64,000 nt of DNA, taken from positions 144,569 through 208,568 of the forward strand of contig NZ_SWJG01000009.1 in assembly GCF_005870035.1 (NCBI RefSeq), written 5' to 3'. The DNA is from Spirosoma lacussanchae. GTDB lineage: Bacteria; Bacteroidota; Bacteroidia; Cytophagales; Spirosomataceae. Below are positions 43,183 to 50,898 of the stretch, piece by piece (the stretch's first letter is position 1; each line of letters starts with the position of its first letter). The notes beneath the pieces were generated by a model, which saw nothing but the letters and a program-made list of their open reading frames with translations, made no database searches and was not told where the DNA came from. The position numbers and the translations under genes are program-made.

Positions 43183-43213
43183 AGCGCCCGAACCGGTCTG
43201 CCATTCGGGCGCT
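43183..43213 (-). terminator. Stem-loop between actin-like and coiled-coil genes, possible attenuator
   Basis: AGCGCCCGAA (43183-43192) and TTCGGGCGCT (43204-43213) are perfectly complementary around an 11-base loop. Read in the direction of the genes (minus), the stem is followed by TAAACCAGTCTTTTTT just before the ATG of the coiled-coil gene. A partial terminator here could lower expression of the last three genes relative to the cytoskeletal-type genes. Confidence 0.5.
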
Positions 43214-43328
43214 GTCCTCTTTTTAGTTGTTGTATGTATCGTGGTCTGTGTCCGCACCGGGACGCGCAGTCGGACCACGGTGAGCGACAGCAACAACCCA
43301 TCCGGTCAAGACCGGCATCAACTATAGA

Positions 43329-46300
43329 TTAGGCCAGGGCGTTGGCCAGTTTGTTGATGGCTCCGATCAACGGGTAGAAGAATAACGTTTCTTCGATCGG
43401 TGCGGCCAGGGCGTCGGTCATGCCACTGTACTCGGCCGCTACGTCGCTTTCCCGGCGCTGGATACCGTCCATGAGCGAGGTGTCCAGGTGGGTACGCAGT
43501 TCCTGTTGCGCTACCGCCAGCGACCGGGCCGACACGTTCAGGTTGCGGACAAAGCTGAACTGCTGGTTCAGCGCGAAGAAGAAGTCGATGAAGGCGTTGG
43601 TTTCTTTCAGCAATGAATCGACAACTTCGGGCCGACGCAGATCCGCGTAGGTCAGGGCTGGATACTCATCGTTGAACGTGGCCGGATACACATAGCTGAT
43701 GGCTTCGGTATCGACGGGGCGGCTGTTGGTGGGTTGCATCAGCGCTCCTTTGCAGGTCACCTCTTTCGGACCTTTGCGTTCGTAGAACAGCGTCAGGCCA
43801 CTCAGGTCGTAGGGCTGCTCATAGACCTTCTCGAAGATGGCCCGCGCCAGCTTACCCAGCATCGCATCGTCCGTGCTGATAATGGTCAGCAGTTTCGAGC
43901 CTGTACCGCTGAACGTCAGCGCGCCCGGTAACCCGATGCCTTTACTCTTCATCAGCCGGGCCACGTGGTAGAGCAGCGCGGTGTAGAACAGCACGAATAC
44001 GACCTTCAGGTCTTCATCCTTGGCCAGCATGCCGTTGAACGACAGCATACTTTTGGCTTTTACATCGTTGCTCTTCTCGATCGAAAACCAGAACGCCATG
44101 ATGTCTTCGGAGCGGTTGGTTTCCAGCATACGCCGGTTGTTGTCACTCAGGTTGCCCAGGCTCTGGCTGTCGAGCAGGGTCTGGATGCGGTCGGCGTACT
44201 TGCGGACAAACCCGTTGTGGCTGGCGGCTCCGTATTCGCTGAAGGCATCGCCGTAGATGGCGTTACCGGCAAAGCGGAACGAGGTCAGCAGCTTGGGTTC
44301 GTTTCGTTCATAGACCACCACGTCGGAGGTGCCTCCGCCAATATCGACGTTGATGACCGGCCGGGCCGATGCGCTCAGAGTGGGGTTCTGCTTGTAATAA
44401 TAGAACGGTGCTACCGACTCCGATACCTCGCGCAACCGGCCGGGCGCTCCGCCAATGTAGCGGTCATACAACTCCTGCCAGTCGGTGCGGAGCTGGCTCA
44501 CGCGGCCGGGGGTCATGCTGGCCGGGAAGAACCAGTATACGACCGTCTGGGTGAGGTTGCCGCCTTCGGTCAGGACTTTGTTCTTGATGAGCATCAGCAG
44601 CTCTTCCAGGAAGGCCTCTACCCGCCGTTCGGTCTGGTCGTTGTTCTTGGCCCATTTCAGGTTGGTCGTGATCCGGTTTGAACCCGCCGGCTGCCGCTCT
44701 ACGTAGAACGGGATGTTGAAGTCGGCCAGGGCCTGCGTCTGCTGGTTGAAGCTGAGATTCATCGGCTCGGCAATGGCCGTTCGTGTCGGGAAATTGTCGG
44801 GACGGCCGGGTCCGATGGTGGGCGGTACGAACTCCAGATCGTAGAGCAGGAACAACTCGAACAGGGCCGGGTTGTACTGCGCCGGATTGACCAGCGTCGC
44901 TACCTGTGGCGTCAGTTCGGCCACCTCGAAGGGGCGGGGAGCGCTGCCATCTACTTTGTATTCGACGTGGGTGTTGGTGGTGCCGAAATCGACCGAAAAT
45001 TCGAACTGCTTGCTACCGCCGTTGTACACCTGCCAGCGCGGAATCAGCAGGCCGTGTACCTCACGACCGTCGCCCCGGATATTGGCCTGTACGTAGTCGA
45101 ACTCGTCCCGCAGCACGTAATACACGCTCGATCCGTCGGTGTTCTGCTGGCGAACGGTTCGCTGGTGTTTCGACTCGGGCCTGACTTCGGCGTTGGTTTT
45201 CTCCCCGAAATATGTCAGTTCGTACTGGTTCTGGCTATCGAAACCCGACTCGATCAGCTGCACCCGATAATCGGCCGGTACCGGTACGCTGCCCGACCGA
45301 ACAAAGGGATACACGTTGACCGTGAACGAGTTTTCGATGATGATACCTTCGTTCGTAGTCTCGTTCGGCGCGGTAACGTTGTTGCCGATCGTCTGAGCAT
45401 ACAGCCGCTCGAAGGTGACGAACTGGTTGCCGGGCTGGCCGGGGGCGGTTACCGGAATGTCGAGCGATACATTGACCCCGGCCCCCTGTGGCGTCATCCT
45501 GATCCGGACGCGGCCCGTCATGAGGTCGTCTACGTCGAAGAAGTCAAAGAAGTCTTTCTTCAGCGGCAGCAGGTAGCCCTTGTCGGTCGCCGGCGCCTGT
45601 AGGTTCCCGTCGAAAAACCGGCCCCGATCCATGGGGTAGGGGAGCCGGACCAGGTAAGGTTCCAGGAAATCGCTGACCGTCAGCCAGGGGTAGTTACCGG
45701 GCTGGCCGGGCAGCGGGCGCTGGTTGTCGCGCCAGGATTCCCGGGCCACGTAGGGTACGGGCGTGTTGGGGTTCCACTGCGCCTGTGGTACGTAGGTGAA
45801 GGGCCGGAAGAACCGGTTCTGCAACGCCATGGGACGCGGCTTCCCCTGGTTCAGCGTCTCGTATTTCTTGGATTTGATGATAAAGTCGCTGACCTGATCG
45901 ATGGCCCGGGCGTCGGACTTTTTCTTGCGAAGCGGGAATCCCAGCACTTCCACTACATCGCCGGGGCCGGTGGTCAGCTCGTCGAAATCGTTGTCGAACT
46001 TCTCGCGCGTCAGCAGCGGCTGGCCATTGGGCGATTCGATATGCTCGTAGAACATAGTCGGATTCTGCTGCTGCAACAGCGACCGGCTCCGGTTCAGGTA
46101 ATCATCGACCTCGCGAAACCGGTCGCGGAAGTTAGGCATGAACAGCTTGATGGCGTACCAGAACTTCTGGTATTCGATATCGCGCTGGTGCAGGGGCGTT
46201 ACCGACTGATCGAACAGCCGATCGTTCCCCATCGTTACATCGACCCAGCTCAGGTCGTTGCCCGACGAGAAGAACAGGGTTTTGGGCGAGGTGCCACCGA

Positions 46301-46766
46301 CCACGCGCCCCCGGTAGCTGAGAATAAACAGCCGGTTGATATCGGCAAAATTGTATTCGGCCGCGTCCTGGTCGAGAAATAGCTTCAGCGCATCGCCTAG
46401 CCGCCGGTGGCCCTGATTGGTCGACTGCCGTAGTCGATCGAGGTCGGTGCGGACATCGAAAGGCGTAATGGTGACAAAGGTTTTGAGCTTGTCGAAATTG
46501 AAAAACAGCTCGCCCACGTCGAGGCAGTCGGATACGATACGCTGGTCGTTGATGGTGCCGTTCAGATCGGGCCGGAGGGCCAGGTTCAGGAAGGCCGACC
46601 GAACCAGATCCATCCGGGCAAACGGACTCGGAATCGAGGTCGGCTGTTTCACCGTTTGGCCGCCCTGCGGGTCGCGGATGGCGGCAATCTGGTCGGTCCC
46701 GAGCGGTTTGCTCACGTACCAGTGCAGACCCGGTGTTGGGTTATGTAAGCTAAGCGTTGTTGGCAT
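43329..46766 (-). CDS. Actin/Hsp70-fold (SrfB-like) protein
   Basis: The product is 1145 residues. About 580 residues of unknown beta-rich sequence precede an actin-like ATPase core: phosphate-1 FSVDFGTTNTHVEYK near 592, phosphate-2 INVDIGGGTSDVVVYERNEPKLLTSFRFAGNAIYGDAF near 807 and an adenosine-type LTFSGTGSKLLTII near 950. This matches the ASKHA fold and the SrfB-like virulence-factor arrangement (large N-terminus plus ATPase) from Salmonella-type operons. No signal peptide, so it is cytoplasmic. It lies 65 bases downstream of the tubulin-like gene. Whether it filaments or works as a switch cannot be seen. The N-terminal half is unassigned. Confidence 0.75.
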   Translation of the reverse strand: MPTTLSLHNPTPGLHWYVSKPLGTDQIAAIRDPQGGQTVKQPTSIPSPFARMDLVRSAFLNLALRPDLNGTINDQRIVSDCLDVGELFFNFDKLKTFVTITPFDVRTDLDRLRQSTNQGHRRLGDALKLFLDQDAAEYNFADINRLFILSYRGRVVGGTSPKTLFFSSGNDLSWVDVTMGNDRLFDQSVTPLHQRDIEYQKFWYAIKLFMPNFRDRFREVDDYLNRSRSLLQQQNPTMFYEHIESPNGQPLLTREKFDNDFDELTTGPGDVVEVLGFPLRKKKSDARAIDQVSDFIIKSKKYETLNQGKPRPMALQNRFFRPFTYVPQAQWNPNTPVPYVARESWRDNQRPLPGQPGNYPWLTVSDFLEPYLVRLPYPMDRGRFFDGNLQAPATDKGYLLPLKKDFFDFFDVDDLMTGRVRIRMTPQGAGVNVSLDIPVTAPGQPGNQFVTFERLYAQTIGNNVTAPNETTNEGIIIENSFTVNVYPFVRSGSVPVPADYRVQLIESGFDSQNQYELTYFGEKTNAEVRPESKHQRTVRQQNTDGSSVYYVLRDEFDYVQANIRGDGREVHGLLIPRWQVYNGGSKQFEFSVDFGTTNTHVEYKVDGSAPRPFEVAELTPQVATLVNPAQYNPALFELFLLYDLEFVPPTIGPGRPDNFPTRTAIAEPMNLSFNQQTQALADFNIPFYVERQPAGSNRITTNLKWAKNNDQTERRVEAFLEELLMLIKNKVLTEGGNLTQTVVYWFFPASMTPGRVSQLRTDWQELYDRYIGGAPGRLREVSESVAPFYYYKQNPTLSASARPVINVDIGGGTSDVVVYERNEPKLLTSFRFAGNAIYGDAFSEYGAASHNGFVRKYADRIQTLLDSQSLGNLSDNNRRMLETNRSEDIMAFWFSIEKSNDVKAKSMLSFNGMLAKDEDLKVVFVLFYTALLYHVARLMKSKGIGLPGALTFSGTGSKLLTIISTDDAMLGKLARAIFEKVYEQPYDLSGLTLFYERKGPKEVTCKGALMQPTNSRPVDTEAISYVYPATFNDEYPALTYADLRRPEVVDSLLKETNAFIDFFFALNQQFSFVRNLNVSARSLAVAQQELRTHLDTSLMDGIQRRESDVAAEYSGMTDALAAPIEETLFFYPLIGAINKLANALA

Positions 46767-46831
46767 AGTTAAGCGCTTTTGGCGGTTGGCAAAGAGAGGC
46801 CTTCTGACGGCGGAATGACAACCTGAACCTG

Positions 46832-48322
46832 TTAGTAATCCATCACCTTGGGCAGCCGTTCGCGTACGAAACGGTCGGTGCCTTCGGAGAACAACTGAAT
46901 AAATTTATCGGCCTCGCTCACGTAGGCTTTACCTTCGGCGGTTTTGTTGAGCGTTTGGTCGAAGTCGTCTACGATGTCGAGTTTAACATCCGACTCACCC
47001 CCGAACAGGCCTCTTTTTTTGGGTTCGAAGCCGCGAACGGTATGCCCCAGGTTGCCCGCATCGAGCAGGAACGGGTCGAAGCCGCGCTTGTTGGCGCCCA
47101 TTTCAGACAGCCATTGCCGGAAGCCCGCATCGAAGTTTTTGACGCTGTTGAAAAACGACGAGTTCAGGAACGAGGTCGAGATTTGCGGGTTGGCTTTCGA
47201 CCACTGCACCGTACCGGCGGCTGAGCGGATTCGCTGGCTGAGGTAGGTGCTGAACAGCGCCATTTTCGAAAGGGGCAGGCTGATGAGCTGTTTGGTGGCG
47301 GCTGCCAGATGCCCCAGTTGCAGCGAGGTCCCATCCTGCTCGACCCCAAACTCCTTGTAAACCGGATTGGTTGGGCGGCCGTTACTGACGGTCAGGGAAC
47401 TGTCGGGCGTGTTCATGAAATCGACAATAGCCAGAGCCGACGCCATTTCTACAAAGTGGGCTTCGTTCTTTTGACCACCCGCGCCGGGGTCGTAGGTATA
47501 GGCTTTCGTCTGGTCGTCGCCGATGTAGTAGAGGGCGTTGACCGATGGGTTTACGCCTTTCTGGTAATAGTTGAGGGCGGCTTTGGTTTTGGCAATAAAC
47601 GAAGCCGGGTCGATCAGCTTGTTGTCGCTGGTGGTGAGGCTGAAGTAGGGCATCACCGTTACGGCACCGATCTTGGCATCGCGCAGAAACGCCGGATTTG
47701 GAATTTGCCCGATGGCCTGCGCACCCCGGATGTTCTTGAGCAGAATCGGGAAGCCGGCCGCGCCCGTACCGCCGAAGATGGAGCTGACAATGAAGATGCG
47801 GTCGTTGGCGCCGAAGTTCTCGGCAAAGGCCTGGAACACGTCGGAGTAGCGGAACTGGTTCAGTACCGTACTGCCAATGTTGGGGTTACCAACGAAGCCG
47901 ATGTCCATTTTCGTCTCCAGATTTTCTTCCGAAAACAGGAGGCTGGCCAGTGCCTTGTTGGGGGCATCGAGGCCTTCGTAGTTGATATAGTCGCGGAATT
48001 TCTCCTGCTGAACGCCCTGCAGCTCGAACACGTAGGTATCGGCAATGGTCGCGTTGCCGCCGATAGACCGGTTGAGGGTTTTTATTTCCGTACCGAAGAA
48101 GTTCTCGGTGGGTTTCGACTGCAGCCCCGCGCGGATGTTGCCGTATTCGCGCAACAGATCTTTGGTTCGGAGGAGGTCGTCGTTGGTGGCGTGGGGGTCG
48201 AGGACAATCGGAATGACCTCATCGGTGTTGTTGAGCTTCACGCCCGACGCCAGCAGGAACGTCAGGGCCTTCAGCACCCGCGATCCCGTTCCGCCAATAG
48301 CGAATACAAATAATTTAGCCAT
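46832..48322 (-). CDS. Tubulin-like GTP-binding protein
   Basis: The product is 496 residues. It opens MAKLFVFAIGGTGSRVLKALTFLL, the first glycine loop, and carries the tubulin/FtsZ signature as FIVSSIFGGTGAAGFPILL near residue 186, in which GGTGAAG corresponds to the GGGTGSG/GGGTGTG motif. Between them lie VIPIVLDPHATNDD and GFVGNPNIGSTVLNQF. The long C-terminal part is not FtsZ-like, and it is not ordinary FtsZ or BtubA/B. It fits the divergent bacterial tubulin-like family (often annotated tubulin-like, Pfam PF13809-type). It probably binds GTP and may polymerise. It precedes the actin-like gene by 65 bases on the same strand. Confidence 0.75.
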   Translation of the reverse strand: MAKLFVFAIGGTGSRVLKALTFLLASGVKLNNTDEVIPIVLDPHATNDDLLRTKDLLREYGNIRAGLQSKPTENFFGTEIKTLNRSIGGNATIADTYVFELQGVQQEKFRDYINYEGLDAPNKALASLLFSEENLETKMDIGFVGNPNIGSTVLNQFRYSDVFQAFAENFGANDRIFIVSSIFGGTGAAGFPILLKNIRGAQAIGQIPNPAFLRDAKIGAVTVMPYFSLTTSDNKLIDPASFIAKTKAALNYYQKGVNPSVNALYYIGDDQTKAYTYDPGAGGQKNEAHFVEMASALAIVDFMNTPDSSLTVSNGRPTNPVYKEFGVEQDGTSLQLGHLAAATKQLISLPLSKMALFSTYLSQRIRSAAGTVQWSKANPQISTSFLNSSFFNSVKNFDAGFRQWLSEMGANKRGFDPFLLDAGNLGHTVRGFEPKKRGLFGGESDVKLDIVDDFDQTLNKTAEGKAYVSEADKFIQLFSEGTDRFVRERLPKVMDY

Positions 48323-48344
48323 AGTTCTATGTTTTTCCTTTGTA

Positions 48345-48480
48345 CAGACGCGACCGCCCGGCGGCCCGGCCCTCGCGTCTCAGCCGCGTCAGCAATAAAT
48401 CATCCGGTCAGGAGACGTAAAACCGTCCGGATGGGAGCCGCAAAACCGTCCGGTCAGGAGACGCAATGGGTTGCGTCTCT
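48345..48480. repeat. GC-rich hairpin repeat (GAGACGCAA family), distal copy
   Basis: 48345-48398 is the reverse-strand homologue of the 6.5-kb element (CCCGGCCCTCGCGTCTCAG core, then CGCGTCAGCAA). It is followed by three degenerate ~23-base units of the type TCCGGTCAGGAGACG-AAAACCG (48402-48470) and a short inverted pair GAGACGCAA/TTGCGTCTC. It lies in the 205-base gap between the tubulin-like gene and the small membrane-protein gene. Confidence 0.65.
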
Positions 48481-48527
48481 ACAACCGCGGGGACACGGCA
48501 CACCAGGTGACCGGGCGTGGCGAATCG

Positions 48528-48971
48528 TTATTTCGATGGCCACAGCATGGGCCGGTGTTTCGCGTTTTTACTGAAGTTTTTCATGATCATGGAGATGACA
48601 AAGAAGATAACCGCCGTCAGCAGGGCCATCCCGAACGCATAGCTCAGAAAGACGCTGATGCCCTGGTCGAAGAGCAGCCCCTGCTCGGGATCGGCTTCGT
48701 CGCGCGGGAGTTCCTGTCCGGCTTTCTGGTAACAGGTAACCAGCGTAATAACGAACAGAGTCAGGGCGCTAACCCCCAGCATCAGTAGCCAGCTGCCGAG
48801 GCCGCTGAAACTGACTTTGTTGAACGGCCAGATGTAAAACGCAAAAGCAACGACGAACGCAATGCCGATGGCGGTCCAGGTCATGGGCGACAGCAGCTCC
48901 TCCTGGTACAAATCTTCGAGTAAGGCGCTGTTGACAAACAGGTTGTAGAAATTATAGAGTGATTCTTCCAT
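48528..48971 (-). CDS. Small multi-pass membrane protein of the tubulin/actin-like cluster
   Basis: From ATG 48971 the product is 147 residues; earlier in-frame starts would encode part of a hairpin repeat. It has three predicted spans: MTWTAIGIAFVVAFAFYIWPF, LGSWLLMLGVSALTLFVITLVTCY and GISVFLSYAFGMALLTAVIFFVISMIM. A short acidic loop (QELPRDEADPEQG) separates spans two and three, and the C-terminus is basic (KNFSKNAKHRPMLWPSK). It may anchor the cluster's cytoplasmic tubulin- or actin-like proteins in the membrane, which is inference from position. It lies between the VWA-like lipoprotein gene and the tubulin-like gene. No family recognised. Confidence 0.65.
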   Translation of the reverse strand: MEESLYNFYNLFVNSALLEDLYQEELLSPMTWTAIGIAFVVAFAFYIWPFNKVSFSGLGSWLLMLGVSALTLFVITLVTCYQKAGQELPRDEADPEQGLLFDQGISVFLSYAFGMALLTAVIFFVISMIMKNFSKNAKHRPMLWPSK

Positions 48972-48979
48972 GTTGTTTA

Positions 48980-49056
48980 TTGAGCGAATGGCGAATGAGT
49001 AGTTGAGTGAATAACGGCTTACGCAAACCATTCACTCAATCACTCATTTGCTCAAT
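48980..49056. repeat. TGAGTGA-type hairpin repeat, copy 2
   Basis: The left arm starts TTGAGCGAATGGCGAATGAG and ends GTTGAGTGAAT (48980-49012). The right arm ATTCACTCAATCACTC...TTGCTCAA (49030-49056) is its imperfect reverse complement. The element occupies the gap between the VWA-like and small membrane-protein genes and shares the ATTGAGTGA word with copy 1. Confidence 0.6.
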
Positions 49057-50560
49057 TCAGATTTATCGTTAGCGTGAAATAATCGGTTTGGTTGTTGGGG
49101 TTGTAGGCTCGTTCGACGCCCTGCAGCAGGTTTTGGAGGCCGAAGGTAGAGGTGGCATCGACGGGGATATCGTTGGTCGTGTTGGTCTGGCTGATCCAGC
49201 GGGGCGGGAACTGCCGACGGAGCCGGATTATGGCCGTACGGTCGCCCCGGGCCGGTTTGTCGGTGCTCAGCAGTAGCTTGTGGGTGGTACCATTGGCGCC
49301 CGAGTAGGTCTGCACGGCCGACACCCTGAAATTGTCTTTACCCGATACGTCGTACTGGCTGGCGTCGGTCAGCAGCGAGGCCGGCAGGCGCAGTGCCGAC
49401 AGGTCGACCGCTACCGGAATGGTCAGGCTTTTGTCGGTTACGTCGGGCTGCACATCGTCGAGGGCATGAACCGCTTTGGTACGGGCGCGCACCTCTTCGG
49501 CGGCCCGTTTGAAGCGGCCTTTGCGCGCCGGGTCGGTGACGAGTACCGTATAGAATGGCTCCACAGCCTTGCTGTCACGCCCAAAGAACCACGAATCTTC
49601 AAAGCCGGGCAGCCGCTCAAACTGCCGGATGGTCTGGTAAGCGGGGTCGGTATACAGCCGTTGCAGAGTTTCGGTACGGCCAATCAGACAGAGGTAATAC
49701 GGGCGTTCGCCTTTGTAGGTCTGTTTGGCGTTGTTCCAGCTGTAGTACGTCCCGTCGAAGTCGGCGGTGAGCTTCAGAACCAGCATCGAATGGGTCGTGG
49801 CGTGGGGGTTGAACACCGTAGTCAGCAGCGAGCTGGCCGCATCGAGGGTTTTCTGCGCGCTCATACCGGCCAGACCGGGGTCGGAGTAGATCAGGTCGGA
49901 GACCAGCACACTCAGGTCGTCGCCGGTGGTTTCGGACAGAATAGTCTGGAAGATGCCCTCAAAATCGGTGCTGGTTGTCTTGCCTTTTGTTTTGGCTACC
50001 GTGAACAGGTTCTTCTCCCGGAAAAACTGCGAGAGCGACAGCCCCAGCGGGTTCACTTCGGTATTGACCACGAACATGTTACCCTGGCCCGGATTGATGC
50101 CATCGAACCGGGTCAGCAGGTCGTTGAGGGTTCGTTTGAAGGTGCCGTTGCCGCCGGGCGCGTCGTAGGGGAACATGCTGCCGCTGGCTTCGAGGTAAAG
50201 TTTGAGTCGGAGGAGTTTGGTCGATGCCGTCGCGCCCGCCAACGATACCGTTGGCGCGTCGCCTTCTTTGGCCAGTTTGCGGTAGGTCATGTTCCGCCGG
50301 ATGTACTTCAGCAGTTCGGTATCATCTACATCGCCCGCATCGGTGAGTAGTTTGGCCGTTTTCTTATTGTCGGCGAGGTCGCCTTTCTGGCTCTCGATAA
50401 AGGTACGGATCGCGTCGGCTTCGGTGGCGTCGATGGCGTTATCGCTGGTAAGCGCATCGCTGATCTGGCTGTCCAGCTCATCAGCGGGGCCGGAGCAGCT
50501 GGCCAGCAGGCCTGCCAGGGTGAGCGTTGTCAGCAGAGAAAATAGGCGGGTGTGAATCAT
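49052..50560 (-). CDS. VWA-like domain lipoprotein, head of the tubulin/actin-like cluster
   Basis: The product is 502 residues. A lipobox gives an acylated Cys at residue 22 (LAGLLASCSGPADE). Residues ~115-275 look like a von Willebrand factor A domain: LKLYLEASGSMFPYD (124-133) takes the place of the MIDAS DxSxS, with Glu where Asp is usual; TSTDFEGIF (196-203) is the second MIDAS Thr, and GDDLSVLVSDLIYSD (213-227) the third acidic strand. The rest is unassigned. It should sit in the periplasm or outer membrane. It is the first gene of the minus-strand cluster. Metal binding may be weakened by the Glu, so it could be a non-classical VWA. Confidence 0.7.
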   Translation of the reverse strand: MIHTRLFSLLTTLTLAGLLASCSGPADELDSQISDALTSDNAIDATEADAIRTFIESQKGDLADNKKTAKLLTDAGDVDDTELLKYIRRNMTYRKLAKEGDAPTVSLAGATASTKLLRLKLYLEASGSMFPYDAPGGNGTFKRTLNDLLTRFDGINPGQGNMFVVNTEVNPLGLSLSQFFREKNLFTVAKTKGKTTSTDFEGIFQTILSETTGDDLSVLVSDLIYSDPGLAGMSAQKTLDAASSLLTTVFNPHATTHSMLVLKLTADFDGTYYSWNNAKQTYKGERPYYLCLIGRTETLQRLYTDPAYQTIRQFERLPGFEDSWFFGRDSKAVEPFYTVLVTDPARKGRFKRAAEEVRARTKAVHALDDVQPDVTDKSLTIPVAVDLSALRLPASLLTDASQYDVSGKDNFRVSAVQTYSGANGTTHKLLLSTDKPARGDRTAIIRLRRQFPPRWISQTNTTNDIPVDATSTFGLQNLLQGVERAYNPNNQTDYFTLTINLN

Positions 50561-50898
50561 GAACAGCGTTTTGATGGGGGCACAACGGCCGGGGGCAATT
50601 CCGTTTGTCAGTGGCGTAAACCCGATTCGTCTGACAAAGGTTGAGCGGTAAAGCTACCAAACTCGTTACGCCCCCGGTCGCCTGATGACCAGGCAGGCTT
50701 AAATTTTCTTAAAATTCTACCTAACGTAACGAATGAAACACCCATTTTATGTCGGCCGGTACAGAAGAACCATAAACGGGCGTTTACCTTTGTGTGAATG
50801 GTAAAGCCGAAGCCGATGCTTCGGACGAGAGGAAACAAGTTGCTTTTACCGCCCAAACCAGCGCGATACCACCCGCTCTGGCTGGCCACTACCCAGAT
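50561..50898. other. 338-base divergent intergenic region
   Basis: This separates the VWA-like gene (minus) from the Ig-like lipoprotein gene (plus). TACCTTTG at 50786-50793 fits the Bacteroidota -7 motif TAnnTTTG and would drive the plus-strand gene, with a ~100-base leader, but no -33 TTTG is correctly spaced. Nothing else is recognisable, and the cluster promoter on the minus strand is not evident. Confidence 0.4.
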
